DNA of 64,000 nucleotides from Candidatus Obscuribacterales bacterium (GCA_031292355.1 JARLHI010000030.1:124001-188000); one strand, 5' to 3'. Counted from the first letter of the stretch, positions 43,994 to 54,261 are shown. Numbers and translations: made by a program. Notes: generated by a model from the sequence alone, not told the origin.

Positions 43994-44193
43994 TTGAATT
44001 CTCCACAAACGTTAAATCGGCCCAGGGGCGGGTTTCAGTATAACACTGCCAAAATCAGACAAACTCCCATGATTAGGCACATAAAGCCTTTCCCTGTCAG
44101 ACAATTGCCACTTGCCTTCCTTTCTCTTTCGATGTATCTTATCTTAACGGCGTTTCATATTTTGCCATTTGGTTTCCTGACTGCGGATTTAGT

Positions 44194-45471
44194 ATGGCTG
44201 CTTCCTCCAATCAACGTCCTGAAGATACAATAATTGCCAAGGCCGGCGCTGACACGTCCCCGGCCGACGTCGTCAACAGTCGAACGCCTCTATCCCGTTT
44301 TACCGATACTGCCTTGACCACGTCTCAGGACAGTTTTGCCAGAGAAAAGGAACGCGCCCAAGGTTCCGTGGACATGAAGGGTTTGGGCTTGCACAAATTT
44401 CAAATCGCCGAAAATGCAAGCGCGACTTCAGCCCCAATCTCCATTGAAAATCCATTTGCTGAGAAAAGCATCAGTGGACGGCACGTTGAAGCTAGAACTT
44501 ATGAAAAGTCGTCTGTTAAAGATATCCCCAATCCCTTCGATCAGTCAGTCCGATTTGAACCAACCAAGCCTGTTGAAAAAGTGCCAAGCCCACAAGTGAC
44601 AGCACCAGTTGAAGTAGCAAGACCAGTGGCCCCACCGCTTGAGCGTCCACGATTTGACATGGAGCACCCATTCGAGCAACCTGCAAAAAGTGTTGAATTA
44701 CATAATTTGCGCAATGGATCTGGTCAACGGGAAACGGCTGACGCTGTACTGCGAGTTCCAGCTAACTTCGATCCCACAAAACCAATTCACCTGGTTGTCT
44801 ACAACCATGGCTATGGCGACACGGCGTCAAGCTCGTATGCCAATGCCAAGCTCGATCAACAATTCCATGATGCTCCCCCTAACACAATTTTAATCGTGCC
44901 TGAATGGCAAGCGAGTCCGGCATCTCGCACTGGAGCTGATGGTCGCTTTGGCGAACACGGTCGCTTCAAAAACTTAGTCGATGAAGCCTTTTCCAAAACG
45001 CCTGGATTGCAGGGGCTAAACACAAACAATATCGATAGCATCGCTCTCATCGGTCATTCGGCGGGCTTCAAAGGTGTAGAACGTGAGCTGTACAACAACG
45101 GTCTTTCGAAAAAAGTTAACAGCATCACGATGCTTGATGCCATGTATGATCCAACCGGTATGGACCCCTGGCTGCGTAATAACATTCAAGCTTTAAGCGA
45201 TGGTAGCAAACGCTTCGTCAATGTCTCCAACGACACTTTCCCACAAAGTCGCGCACAAGCTGGACGCATAAAGGAGATGCTCAGAGCAGCAGGTCTTCCT
45301 AGCTCTAACGTCTATGAAGATTACAACAATAGCGGTTCGGTCATGGACCTCAATAAATTGCAGCAACATTCAATCGCTTTCAAATACAGCGAAGCGACTG
45401 TTCCAGGCAAAGGCGAACATATGAGCATTCCCAATCTGTATGTTCGACGAGTCACGCTTGCTGGCTTGTAG
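44194..45471 (+). CDS. Alpha/beta hydrolase with long disordered N-terminus
   Basis: About the first 180 residues are low-complexity and rich in Pro, Glu and Ser. The C-terminal part has LVVYNHGYGD, the nucleophile elbow GHSAG with Ser289, Asp315 in MLDAMYD and His409 in GKGEHMS, a plausible Ser-Asp-His triad. There is no signal peptide. The N-terminal style resembles that of the giant proteins nearby. The ATG has no strong ribosome site. A lipase/esterase role is likely, the substrate unknown. Confidence 0.78.
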   Translation: MAASSNQRPEDTIIAKAGADTSPADVVNSRTPLSRFTDTALTTSQDSFAREKERAQGSVDMKGLGLHKFQIAENASATSAPISIENPFAEKSISGRHVEARTYEKSSVKDIPNPFDQSVRFEPTKPVEKVPSPQVTAPVEVARPVAPPLERPRFDMEHPFEQPAKSVELHNLRNGSGQRETADAVLRVPANFDPTKPIHLVVYNHGYGDTASSSYANAKLDQQFHDAPPNTILIVPEWQASPASRTGADGRFGEHGRFKNLVDEAFSKTPGLQGLNTNNIDSIALIGHSAGFKGVERELYNNGLSKKVNSITMLDAMYDPTGMDPWLRNNIQALSDGSKRFVNVSNDTFPQSRAQAGRIKEMLRAAGLPSSNVYEDYNNSGSVMDLNKLQQHSIAFKYSEATVPGKGEHMSIPNLYVRRVTLAGL

Positions 45472-45480
45472 ATTGTGCTT

Positions 45481-46527
45481 TTAGAAGTTAAGCGGACTGA
45501 GTTTATTTGATAATGCCGCAAGATTGGCAAGACGATAGAACAATCGGGCTCCCACGCATGCATCCCACTCGTCGTCTGCTCCTGGCGCCACTTCATTGAG
45601 ATCGAAGCCAATGATTGTGCGTCCTGACGAAACGACTTCCTTTACCAGAAAAAGCGCTTGCTCAAATTCAAGACCACCAGGCACAGGTGTGCCAGTGTTT
45701 GGACAGAGTTTTGGATCCAGACCGTCAATGTCAAAGCTGACATAAACTTGCTGCGGCAATTTCGCCAGGATGTCCTGACAGATTTCGCGCCAGGCATAGC
45801 CTGCGAATTGCTTTGCCTTAAGCTCTCTATCAGTGAACATAACAATTCGTTCTTGAGAATTTGCAACGAGATTGACTTCGTCCTCACAATAATCGCGGAT
45901 GCCAACCTGCACCAATTTGGTCACATTAGCTAGCTTCATCACATTGAACATAATTGACGCGTGCGAAAACTCAAAACCCTCATACGCATCTCTTAAATCA
46001 GCGTGGGCATCAAAGTGCAATATGCCAAAACTGGTGCGTTTAGCGAGCTCCTGCAAAAGGCCAAGTGGTGTGCTGTGATCGCCACCCATGGCATAAACAA
46101 GTTTGCCTTTGTCGAGGAAGTGACTGGCTCTTTGACGCACGTAATCGTTCATGCGTTCGCAGTTGGCGTTGATACGATTGAGCAATTCTGGATCTTTGAC
46201 GCCATTAACTAGATTTTCCAACTGCTGCTCGACGTCCTGACGAGTCAGCTCGTTTAGTTCAACCAGCTCAGCCGAGATCACATCAAGAGCCAGTCCCATT
46301 TTCCAGGCATCATGAACATCAGCGTCAAAAAGATCTACCTGTCTTGAGGCCTCTAAAATGGCGGAAGGTCCTTGAGCGGTGCCCTGTCTGTACGAAACAG
46401 TAGCCTCCCATGGCACTGGAATAATTACTTGCGCAGCGTTCTCTGTCGTAAAAGGCAAACCATAAATACCTTCGCCACAAGCGAAATCGTTTGGATTGAA
46501 CGCCTCGGTTTGCAATTGCGTGCTCAT
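45481..46527 (-). CDS. Agmatinase/arginase family ureohydrolase
   Basis: The binuclear manganese enzyme signature is present: GGDHS (MGGDHSTPLG), HFDAHADLRD and SFDIDGLDP. At 348 aa it resembles agmatinases (agmatine to putrescine and urea), but arginase or formiminoglutamase substrates cannot be excluded. AAGGAAG lies upstream of the ATG. It is convergent with the hydrolase gene with a 9-bp gap. Confidence 0.9.
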   Translation of the reverse strand: MSTQLQTEAFNPNDFACGEGIYGLPFTTENAAQVIIPVPWEATVSYRQGTAQGPSAILEASRQVDLFDADVHDAWKMGLALDVISAELVELNELTRQDVEQQLENLVNGVKDPELLNRINANCERMNDYVRQRASHFLDKGKLVYAMGGDHSTPLGLLQELAKRTSFGILHFDAHADLRDAYEGFEFSHASIMFNVMKLANVTKLVQVGIRDYCEDEVNLVANSQERIVMFTDRELKAKQFAGYAWREICQDILAKLPQQVYVSFDIDGLDPKLCPNTGTPVPGGLEFEQALFLVKEVVSSGRTIIGFDLNEVAPGADDEWDACVGARLFYRLANLAALSNKLSPLNF

Positions 46528-46685
46528 GCCACTTCCTTCGCAGACAGTAATACTTTGACTGGACTGAGGTTAGATCATGGCATGTGCTGCAAAAAAGGCC
46601 AAGCGCACGAAACATTGATTTAGTAAAAGTCTACGAATAGAAAGTCAGCAAATTATCACCAATGCCACCACAGACGATACCTGTC

Positions 46686-47909
46686 TCAATGCATGCCGGT
46701 AGAAATATGCTTTCTTACTTCGTCGCTCAAACCCGCTGATATCTGCTCCAGATTATCAGGAACGACATGGCTACTAGAGCCAAATCTAACTGTCTTATCC
46801 CAGGGAATTTCGGTCATTTTAATCACATTGACGGACACCTGACCATTACCAACTTCGGCTCTGGTCAGCATGTCGAACCACGAATTAGCAGGTAGTTGCT
46901 TCGGCAAAGCGTTGAGCATTGCTTTCAAATGATCGATATGAGTACCAAGCGTTATTTTGCCCATAGAGCGCGTAGTTCCGCCACCTCGGACAATACCAAT
47001 TTGACCGGCTGGGCTGAATATTCCAGCACCAGAGGTGCCCGGTTCGCAATCAAGATCGGTGCATACTTCTATAAAATCAGCCCGACGAGCGCTTGAAGAT
47101 TTGTCTGCAGCAAGCTGCCCAGGCGACAAAATCGTCCGGTCAGGATGCAAACTGAGAGTGTGTCCTCTTTCTGAAGAACTCAACCAGGCATTAAGAACAT
47201 GTCCTGGTCCGAATTCTTTCATGCCTTTATCTTGACCCGAGTATTCAAGGACGGCCACATCCTTGACGCCAGCTCCCTTGGGAGCGAACTTGACCGGATG
47301 AAATGGCGCCGGATGACTGTCCACAATTCTTAAAAGAGCTATGTCAGACACTTTATCGCGCGCAATCAATTCTGACGTAAATACTTCTCCAGATGATGTT
47401 GTCACAAGCGGCATAATGCCCGAACCTTTGACGACATGATAGTTAGTGGCAACAACTCCATCTTCCCGGACTATTGTGCCTGAGCCGCGAGCGAGTCCCT
47501 TACCATGCGGGAGCAAAGTGTTGACCATCACCACAGACTCGGTTTCATCTTGAAACTCTTTTCCGACGGCCAAATTATCGCCAATCACGCGCTCAACTTC
47601 GACTCCCAGGCGGGTGTGGCCGGCAAACTCTTGGATAGCAGGCAGAAGCAACTTTTGCCCAATGATTTCAGCCTCTTTCATGATCGCAGGTAGCGCTCGC
47701 GCCCGCTCGAAATATAGAGAAGCTCCCAGCACTCCAAGGGTTGCCACAGTTTGAGCCGCTTTCACCGCTGATTCTGGCAAGTGACTATAGGCGTCTTTGA
47801 AGAATTTGCCCGATTCAGAAGTCTGCCCAGTAGCTGAATGATCATCTCCAGCCAATCGGTCTAATTGTCTCGTGTCCGTATTGGGGGTAGATATGCCTAT
47901 TTCTGTCAT
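46686..47909 (-). CDS. Trypsin-like serine protease (HtrA-like, no PDZ)
   Basis: A 407-aa protein with a disordered N-terminal region, a possible hydrophobic helix (AAQTVATLGVLGASLYF) and a chymotrypsin-fold domain: His158 in TNYHVVKG, Asp189 in DIALLRI and Ser293 in EPGTSGAGI. There is no signal peptide and no PDZ domain, so it differs from DegP/DegQ. A role in processing or defence is open. The context is a group of hydrolases with similar disordered N-termini. Confidence 0.85.
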   Translation of the reverse strand: MTEIGISTPNTDTRQLDRLAGDDHSATGQTSESGKFFKDAYSHLPESAVKAAQTVATLGVLGASLYFERARALPAIMKEAEIIGQKLLLPAIQEFAGHTRLGVEVERVIGDNLAVGKEFQDETESVVMVNTLLPHGKGLARGSGTIVREDGVVATNYHVVKGSGIMPLVTTSSGEVFTSELIARDKVSDIALLRIVDSHPAPFHPVKFAPKGAGVKDVAVLEYSGQDKGMKEFGPGHVLNAWLSSSERGHTLSLHPDRTILSPGQLAADKSSSARRADFIEVCTDLDCEPGTSGAGIFSPAGQIGIVRGGGTTRSMGKITLGTHIDHLKAMLNALPKQLPANSWFDMLTRAEVGNGQVSVNVIKMTEIPWDKTVRFGSSSHVVPDNLEQISAGLSDEVRKHISTGMH

Positions 47910-48124
47910 ATCTTGCAGGTTTCAGTAACTCCAGCAATATCCAACCGATTCTTTGCCCATCTTAGATACCTATTCACGCTGAGTAAATGTTGCGACTACG
48001 CAAATCGCCTCTTGACGTTTTTGAGTAGCAATTGTGGACGCTTGCAACGATTCGCCAGCTCGACTTCTGAAGGGGCAGGTGTTTGGAGTAAAATGAAAAC
48101 TTCGCCCAAAAAAGGTATTAATCA

Positions 48125-49858
48125 GTGAATTCGTCCGATTCAGAACCAGCAAGCACACCACCTAAAGCCCACGATTTTATTCGCGACATCATTAATAAAG
48201 ATCTCGAAGAAAAGCGTCAAACAAAGGTCATCACGCGTTTTCCGCCCGAGCCTAATGGCTTTTTGCATATCGGTCACGCTAAGTCAATTTGCTTGAATTT
48301 TGGTCTGGCACTCGATTATCGCGAAAGACTGCCAGGATCTGGCACGCGCTGCCATTTGCGTTTTGACGATACCGATCCAATCAAAGAAGACACCTTATTT
48401 GAAGACGGCATTCAGGCAGATGTTCGCTGGTTAGGCTTTCAATGGGATGGTCTTTATCATGCCAGCGATTACTTCGAAAAAATGTACGAATATGCAGAGC
48501 ATTTAATTATGACGGGCAAAGCATATGTCTGCTCGCAGACCGATGCCGAATCAAAAGCTAATCGCGGTGATGTCAAAACACCCGGCAAAAACAGTCCTTA
48601 CCGTGATCGTAGCGTCGAAGAAAACCTAGATTTGTTCAGACGTATGCGCAAGGGTGAATTCCCCGATAGTGCTCATGTTTTGCGTGGCAAAATCGATATG
48701 GCCAATGCCAACATGAAAATGCGCGATCCCATGCTTTATCGCATTCGTCACACAGCCCATCATATGACTGGTGACAAATGGTGCATTTATCCCATGTACG
48801 ATTTTGCGCATCCAATTTCGGACGCCATCGAAGGCATAACCCACAGTATCTGCACTCTCGAATTTGAAAACAATCGAGAATTGTATGACTGGGTAATCGA
48901 CAATTTGATCGAATATGCAAAATTTCCCAGCCGCCCACATCAATACGAATTTGCGAGATTGAGTCTGAACTACACAGTTTTGAGCAAGCGACGCCTGCAG
49001 GAATTAGTGGAAGGTAAGCACGTTAGCGGTTGGGATGACCCACGATTGCCTACAATTGCTGGTTTACGTCGCCGCGGTTATACGCCTGAAAGTCTGCGCG
49101 CTTTCTGTGCAGACATTGGCGTGGCAAAAGCTAATAGCACTGTCGACATGGCGCAATTAGAATTTCACATTCGTGATGACCTCAATCAAAAGGCACCACG
49201 CGTGCTCGCTGTGCTCAAGCCATTAAAAGTAGTGATTGAAAATTATCCAGACGATAAAGTAGAAGAGCTGGACGCTTCTTACTGGCCGCATGACGTGCCC
49301 AAAACAGGCACAAGAAAATTGCCATTTTCTCGCGAAGTTTTCATAGAACAAGATGACTTTATGGAAGAAGCACCTAAAGACTATTATCGGTTGGCACCAG
49401 GCAAAGAAGTCCGTCTGCGCTATGCCTATTTGATTACCTGCAAGGAAGTAATCAAAGATGAAAGCGGGAAAGTCGTCGAACTGCGATGCACTTATGATAC
49501 TGAAACCAAAGTTGGTGACAATCCAGTTGGCCGCAAGGTCAAAGGAACAATCCACTGGGTGAGCGCTCGACACGCTATAGGTGCTGAAGTGCGCCTATAT
49601 GACCGCTTGCTTTCAATAGAGGCACCACCGACTGGCAAAGACAGCGAATTTCTCAACGCTATCAATCCAGGCGCACTGCAAGTTATCGAAGGCTGCAAAC
49701 TAGAAAGAAGCCTGGGCGAAGCTAAACCAGGCGATCGATTTCAATTCGAAAGACAGGGTTATTTCATCTGCGATGAGAAAGATTCAAAGCCTGGTGCACC
49801 AGTCTTCAATCGTATTGTTACCTTAAAAGACTCCTACGCCAGAACGCAAAAGAAATAA
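48125..49858 (+). CDS. glnS: Glutaminyl-tRNA synthetase
   Basis: A class I aminoacyl-tRNA synthetase of 577 aa. The N-terminal HIGH motif (LHIGHAKS, residues 48-51) and the KMSKR-type loop LSKRRLQ are present, with [11 protein letters not shown] and [12 protein letters not shown] as in GlnRS. The C-terminal beta-barrel anticodon-binding domain has GTIHWVS. Starts with GTG 48125 and an AAAGG site. It charges tRNA-Gln directly, so the organism need not rely on GatCAB for glutamine. Confidence 0.95.
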   Translation: MNSSDSEPASTPPKAHDFIRDIINKDLEEKRQTKVITRFPPEPNGFLHIGHAKSICLNFGLALDYRERLPGSGTRCHLRFDDTDPIKEDTLFEDGIQADVRWLGFQWDGLYHASDYFEKMYEYAEHLIMTGKAYVCSQTDAESKANRGDVKTPGKNSPYRDRSVEENLDLFRRMRKGEFPDSAHVLRGKIDMANANMKMRDPMLYRIRHTAHHMTGDKWCIYPMYDFAHPISDAIEGITHSICTLEFENNRELYDWVIDNLIEYAKFPSRPHQYEFARLSLNYTVLSKRRLQELVEGKHVSGWDDPRLPTIAGLRRRGYTPESLRAFCADIGVAKANSTVDMAQLEFHIRDDLNQKAPRVLAVLKPLKVVIENYPDDKVEELDASYWPHDVPKTGTRKLPFSREVFIEQDDFMEEAPKDYYRLAPGKEVRLRYAYLITCKEVIKDESGKVVELRCTYDTETKVGDNPVGRKVKGTIHWVSARHAIGAEVRLYDRLLSIEAPPTGKDSEFLNAINPGALQVIEGCKLERSLGEAKPGDRFQFERQGYFICDEKDSKPGAPVFNRIVTLKDSYARTQKK

Positions 49859-49864
49859 TTCTAA

Positions 49865-50797
49865 ATGAGTAATCAAACGCTTCAAGAACTAAAAGAACAT
49901 TTTGGCATTGCCAAAACTCTTGAATTTCATGAGAACGAGCATGGACTGATTTCAGCCTCCGTTGAAACCGCTACCTGCACAGCCGAGTTCTATTTGCAAG
50001 GCGCGCACCTGACGAAGTGGCAACCGACTGGACACAGTCCGGTTTTGTTTTTAAGTGAAAATTCGTCATTTGCGCCAGGTAAAGCAATTAGGGGCGGAGT
50101 GCCAGTTATATTCCCCTGGTTTGGCGCACGCACTAAAACGTCTACAAGTGACCGCACAGATGGTCCCGCTCACGGCTTTGCCCGAACAACAATTTTTCAG
50201 CTCACATCAGCCGTTTTAAGCGGTGACGATTTGCAGCTGATTTTTTCTCTGACACCAGATACAGTGTCACAAGATCTTGGCTTTGAGGAATTTCTTGTCA
50301 CTTACAAAATTACAGTAGGCAACGAACTGGAACTGGAATTTATTGTCGAAAATCGTTCCAAGAAGGTGCTCCAGTTCGAAGAAGCATTTCATAGCTATTT
50401 TACTGTCGGCGATGTACGCCAGTCGACCATTAAAGGGCTTAGCCGCACGGAATTCATCGATAAAACCGACGGTTTCAAGCGCAAACGCCAGAAAGAAGAG
50501 CCGCTGTCGTTTACGGCAGTGATTGACCGGCCCTATCTAAACACTGAAGCCCAGGTCGATCTCAGCGATCCGGTGCTTAAAAGAGTGATTTCAGTGGATA
50601 AACTCAATTCCAACACGACAGTTGTCTGGAATCCGTGGTCCGAATTGACGGCAAAAATGAGCGATATGAGAGCCGACGCCTGGCAAAATATGCTCTGTAT
50701 TGAAACCGCCAATTGTTCTGACGACTCAGTCGTGCTACAAGCAGGCAAGCAACACACAATGCACGCCCGAGTGGTGGTCAAAGAGCTGAAAGCCTAG
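49865..50797 (+). CDS. D-hexose-6-phosphate mutarotase (YeaD-like)
   Basis: A 310-aa aldose-epimerase-fold protein with the YeaD landmarks: PVLFLSENSSF, GKAIRGGVPVIFPWFG, DGPAHGFAR (catalytic His) and the late EAFHSYF. It interconverts alpha and beta anomers of glucose-6-phosphate. The gene is 6 bp after glnS and probably in one operon with it, although there is no metabolic link. Confidence 0.9.
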   Translation: MSNQTLQELKEHFGIAKTLEFHENEHGLISASVETATCTAEFYLQGAHLTKWQPTGHSPVLFLSENSSFAPGKAIRGGVPVIFPWFGARTKTSTSDRTDGPAHGFARTTIFQLTSAVLSGDDLQLIFSLTPDTVSQDLGFEEFLVTYKITVGNELELEFIVENRSKKVLQFEEAFHSYFTVGDVRQSTIKGLSRTEFIDKTDGFKRKRQKEEPLSFTAVIDRPYLNTEAQVDLSDPVLKRVISVDKLNSNTTVVWNPWSELTAKMSDMRADAWQNMLCIETANCSDDSVVLQAGKQHTMHARVVVKELKA

Positions 50798-50838
50798 CCC
50801 GTTTTGCGCTGCGTAGTCTCCCCAGTGCTCGACTCTTT

Positions 50839-50860
50839 TCCCGCATTTAAAATGCAGGGA
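50839..50860 (+). promoter_or_regulatory. Hairpin in the leader of the HExxH protein gene
   Basis: TCCC...GGGA enclosing GCATT...AATGC with one bulged A forms a stem ending a few bases before the GAGGAGG ribosome site of the next gene. There is no T-run. It may affect translation or be the 3' end of the mutarotase transcript. Confidence 0.3.
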
Positions 50861-50873
50861 TTGAGGAGGCAAA

Positions 50874-52226
50874 TTGGGTATCAACGCAAGCGAAATTAAA
50901 ATAGCCAGTCACCTCATCGAAGAAGCTGTCGATGCGACGTCCGCCGCTATACATGCGAGCCCCACCGCCAGTCGATTGCTAGAAGCCAGCGGTTTGCATA
51001 TGCCGAGAATTTCAGCGCCTGCAATACTGGGTGAAAAAGTCGGCAGCTTATTGACTCCAGACAAGATTAAGGCCTTTGCCGAGGACTTATTTGGTCAACT
51101 CGAACGGCGCCCCACAATCAGTCATGAACTCGAAGACAAATTGCGCGCTACTGGCTGGAATCAAAGTCGAAAACAGGCCATTGCCGAACGTGCCATCTTC
51201 AAGGCTGGACTCAATATTGACGGTCTTGAAGGCATCAAAGATACTCGAACCTTATACGCCGAACTAAAGGGTGCTCCTGCAGCCCGAGGGGCACTGACCA
51301 GCTTCGACAACGCCAGAAAAGAATTTCTCGAAACGACGGCTGCCTATAACAAAGCTGTCGTTGGTCCTGTGTTCGCAGATACCTACGGTGCTACATCCCG
51401 ACTGGTCGAACAAACAGGTTTGGTCAAACCACGACTGAAAATATCAAATGAGCTTTTAGGCGCGGACGCGTCTTACTCAGATTTCACGGTCAACTACTCG
51501 CCGGGCATCTTTGACGAATCGGCTGTCAGCCTGGTCAAGGCGTCTGCACACGAATTAACACATCACGAGCAGAATCAATTGCAATTGTTTTTAAAGGCGG
51601 ACCAAATGGACATTGGCGCTCAGGCAACCCCCGAACAAATACAGACAATTGCCGCCTGGTTCAAAGGCTTGAATATCGAAACCTCGCCACAATCAATCGC
51701 ACGCGGGTTGACAGTCCGTGCGGGTCGCCATCTCACTGATGAGGCCGCCGAGCGAGCGCACGCGACAATCCAATCGATGGATGACATCAGCCGAATGGCG
51801 GAAGCAAACTGGCCAAATCGCCAGCGTTTCCAACTGCTCAAGCATTTCGAAGGACGTGCCTCGTATGGTAGCGACGCTCAAGGAGTAGCTCTGGAACTGG
51901 GTCATCCGCTCAGCGGTCCAGCCTTGAACCATCAATTGTTTGGTCTCGAAAGAGGTGCACAATCTTTCGCGAAATATTCTCAAAATACTGGAGTTGCCGA
52001 AAATTATGCCAGCCTTTCGAGCAAGCAAAAGGGACAATTCAACATGAATGTGCTTGCCGATCTCAATGAAGCTCTAGAAGATGCGCAGCTAAAAATGAAA
52101 CCATATTTCAAAGCATACCGAGCTTCTCGGCATGAATCCGAAGCTTTTGCAAATGGAGATCTGGCTGCTTCGTTTCATCCTCAACAGTACATACTGAAAA
52201 GCGGTTTTACTTTTGACGATCTATAG
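50874..52226 (+). CDS. Putative zincin metalloprotease (HExxH)
   Basis: A 450-aa soluble protein with HELTH at 226-230 (ASAHELTHHEQ), the zinc-metalloprotease active site with His226, Glu227 and His230. A third ligand may be Glu421 or Glu423 in SRHESEAFANG near the C-terminus. The surrounding sequence is helical and unlike known M-families I can name. No signal peptide. The TTG at 50874 follows GAGGAGG at 4-nt spacing. It joins the hydrolase-rich neighbourhood. Confidence 0.72.
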   Translation: MGINASEIKIASHLIEEAVDATSAAIHASPTASRLLEASGLHMPRISAPAILGEKVGSLLTPDKIKAFAEDLFGQLERRPTISHELEDKLRATGWNQSRKQAIAERAIFKAGLNIDGLEGIKDTRTLYAELKGAPAARGALTSFDNARKEFLETTAAYNKAVVGPVFADTYGATSRLVEQTGLVKPRLKISNELLGADASYSDFTVNYSPGIFDESAVSLVKASAHELTHHEQNQLQLFLKADQMDIGAQATPEQIQTIAAWFKGLNIETSPQSIARGLTVRAGRHLTDEAAERAHATIQSMDDISRMAEANWPNRQRFQLLKHFEGRASYGSDAQGVALELGHPLSGPALNHQLFGLERGAQSFAKYSQNTGVAENYASLSSKQKGQFNMNVLADLNEALEDAQLKMKPYFKAYRASRHESEAFANGDLAASFHPQQYILKSGFTFDDL

Positions 52227-52357
52227 GCGAGCCGGTATTTTTCTATAGCCCGCACTAACTCTTTATTCTTTATCAAAAACCCCTTTGCAAGGCGCATTGG
52301 GGTGTGAGATAGTTGTAAAGATCGACTTACACATTTACTAATGACGCATTTGATTGC

Positions 52358-53071
52358 ATGGAAAAACTCGAACTCACCATGCCTCAAGAATTGAACGACT
52401 TAGAAAGTCGAATTCTTGCAAAGGCCGTATATCACTCTAGTTACGTTCACCAAAGAGCGATCGCTTACTGCTTAGGTCTGTCTTTTATAGCTCTTGGTGG
52501 TGGCATCATCGGTCTCAATTTTTCTGTGGACGTCACCTGTTTGCTTGCGTTTGCTGCCATCGTGGCCGGTGCCACTTTGCAGGTAGCAGTTTTTGGATAC
52601 ATGATGCTTCCCTGTCAGTGCGGCAAAAGACCAGTTTTGACAGCGCAATGCCGCAAACATCTAGTCAAGCAACAGAGCAAACTCCATATCGTTGCTTTGC
52701 TTCTCGGTTGTCTGGCTATCGGTTTTGCCTGGAATTTCTCAATCTTTGGATTGATGGGTTCAGTTGGGCTATCGCTGGGTGCAAATGCGATGATCGCGAT
52801 AGCAATGCAATGTTTTCAAACCACCGGCTTGTTCGTTTTGAGTCTTGGTCTCGTCACATTCATTTCAGCAGTTTTAAACAAAACGGAATGGTTGCAAACT
52901 AACAAAGTGATCCCCGAAAGCGAAGTTCAAAAAGTAGCTCAACTGACCGAAGAGACCCCAGACGAATTACACTCTCTTATCGATTTTCATTTGAAAGCGG
53001 GCAATATATCCACGGCAGAGCGTCTTTCTCATAAGCTCTTAACTGTGGTCGAATCCCATCATCACTGCTGA
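52358..53071 (+). CDS. Membrane protein, hypothetical
   Basis: A 237-aa protein with about four hydrophobic segments (AYCLGLSFIALGGGIIGL, LLAFAAIVAGATLQVAVFGY, HIVALLLGCLAIGFAW, GLFVLSLGLVTFISAVL) and a cytoplasmic loop with three Cys (PCQCGKRPVLTAQCRKH). The C-terminal tail is acidic and helical. No family recognised. It precedes the ECF sigma factor by 272 bp and has no zinc-finger anti-sigma motif, so a link to it is only positional. Confidence 0.65.
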   Translation: MEKLELTMPQELNDLESRILAKAVYHSSYVHQRAIAYCLGLSFIALGGGIIGLNFSVDVTCLLAFAAIVAGATLQVAVFGYMMLPCQCGKRPVLTAQCRKHLVKQQSKLHIVALLLGCLAIGFAWNFSIFGLMGSVGLSLGANAMIAIAMQCFQTTGLFVLSLGLVTFISAVLNKTEWLQTNKVIPESEVQKVAQLTEETPDELHSLIDFHLKAGNISTAERLSHKLLTVVESHHHC

Positions 53072-53343
53072 TTCTCAACATCAACGGGTATGACTTTTTG
53101 CTGCTTCCATATATAGGTGCATCTTGGCGTGCGGCCAATGTACAAAACATGCAAAAAAATATTTGAACAATAAGCGCAGTTTGGGGCTTTACATCGTCGT
53201 CATACCTTGTTGAGCCCGCCCAGTTGGCTTTTACTATGTGCGCTACCTCACACAGGGGATACCGCCGGTGCTGGATTACACAGCCGTGGATTGTCGATAT
53301 GGTTACAACATAGACAGCAGCAACCGACCACCTGGGGAAAATA

Positions 53344-54006
53344 ATGAACAGCCTGAAAAACACCACCAAGCCAGCTTTGACTCTTGTTAAAATGACGAGC
53401 TATTCTGCTTTGAGTGATGCCGAACTGGTCGCCCTCTGTCAACAAAAAGACGAACGTGCTTTTGAGTTCTTGATCAAACGTCATCAAAGAACAGTTTACG
53501 GAATGCTCGTTAAACTTGCACCAGATTGGAACGACACTGCCGACCTCGCTCAAGAAGCGTTCATTCGCATCTGGAAGGGAATTGGCAATCTGCAAAATCC
53601 CAAAGCTTTCAAATCATGGATGTGCCAAATCGTCACCCACCTCTTTTATGACGAATTGAGAAAAAGTCCACGCCGCTCACCAGCTATTTCACTAGACCAA
53701 TCAATGTTTGGCGAAGAAGACGGCGAATCACCAACTCGCGACATCGCCGACAGTTCGGCTGGTCCTGAAGAGTTGATGCAAAGAAAAGACACCAATCAAA
53801 TGGTTGAATCAGCTATTGCTTCATTACCAAGACAATTCCGCACAGCAATTGTTCTTCGAGACTTAGAAGATATGACCTACGAAGAAATTTCCAAAATCAC
53901 TCAAAGTGATATCGGCACAGTCAAATCTCGCATCTCGCGTGCACGTACTAAAGTTCAACAAGTTCTTAAACCACATTTTGGTGGCGAGCACAAACGCTCA
54001 GCCTAA
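53344..54006 (+). CDS. ECF-type RNA polymerase sigma factor
   Basis: A 220-aa sigma-70 family factor with region 2 (FEFLIKRHQRTVYGML, DTADLAQEAFIRIWKGI, then KSWMCQIVTHLFYDELR) and region 4 (LPRQFRTAIVLRDLEDMTYEEIS and GTVKSRISRARTKV). Linker residues 105-135 are acidic. There is no adjacent anti-sigma gene. GGGGA lies upstream of the ATG. It is likely a stress or envelope regulator; its targets are not visible here. Confidence 0.93.
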   Translation: MNSLKNTTKPALTLVKMTSYSALSDAELVALCQQKDERAFEFLIKRHQRTVYGMLVKLAPDWNDTADLAQEAFIRIWKGIGNLQNPKAFKSWMCQIVTHLFYDELRKSPRRSPAISLDQSMFGEEDGESPTRDIADSSAGPEELMQRKDTNQMVESAIASLPRQFRTAIVLRDLEDMTYEEISKITQSDIGTVKSRISRARTKVQQVLKPHFGGEHKRSA

Positions 54007-54092
54007 TTATTCTGAATATAAGGTTCGAATGATTCGTTCCCATTTAGACTTAGTTAGAATGACACCATCTGGGATGTACTGCGAAGCTGGCT

Positions 54093-54116
54093 ATTTCTAT
54101 ATTTCTATATTTCTAT
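54093..54116 (+). repeat. Octanucleotide repeat (ATTTCTAT)x3
   Basis: Three perfect copies of the 8-mer lie inside the exonuclease remnant. Two copies (16 bp) too many explain its frameshift. This is the kind of repeat that slips, though the downstream part is already lost. Confidence 0.9.
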
Positions 54117-54204
54117 ATCGATCCCTGGCAACCAGTACCAAAAGCCATCATCACTCACGCGCACTCAGATCACGCTCGTGTAGGCAGCAAAAAATACCTA
54201 GCAG

Positions 54205-54245
54205 CCGAGCCTGGAAAACGCATTTTGCGTACCAGGCTCGGTTTT
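54205..54245 (+). terminator. Perfect 10-bp terminator inside the exonuclease remnant
   Basis: CCGAGCCTGG (54205-54214) pairs with CCAGGCTCGG (54232-54241), with an inner ACGCA/TGCGT stem, followed by TTTT. It lies within former coding sequence (AEPGKRILRTRLGF). It should end the sigma-factor transcript. Confidence 0.8.
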
Positions 54246-54261
54246 AATTCACAGTATTGCT

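Noticed and set aside
53087..53206. Widely spaced 8-bp inverted repeat GGTATGAC/GTCATACC
   Set aside because: The arms are about 105 bp apart and short, so chance is likely and nothing else supports a function.
52358..54006. Anti-sigma factor paired with the ECF sigma gene
   Set aside because: The upstream membrane protein has no anti-sigma zinc motif, and 272 bp separate the genes.
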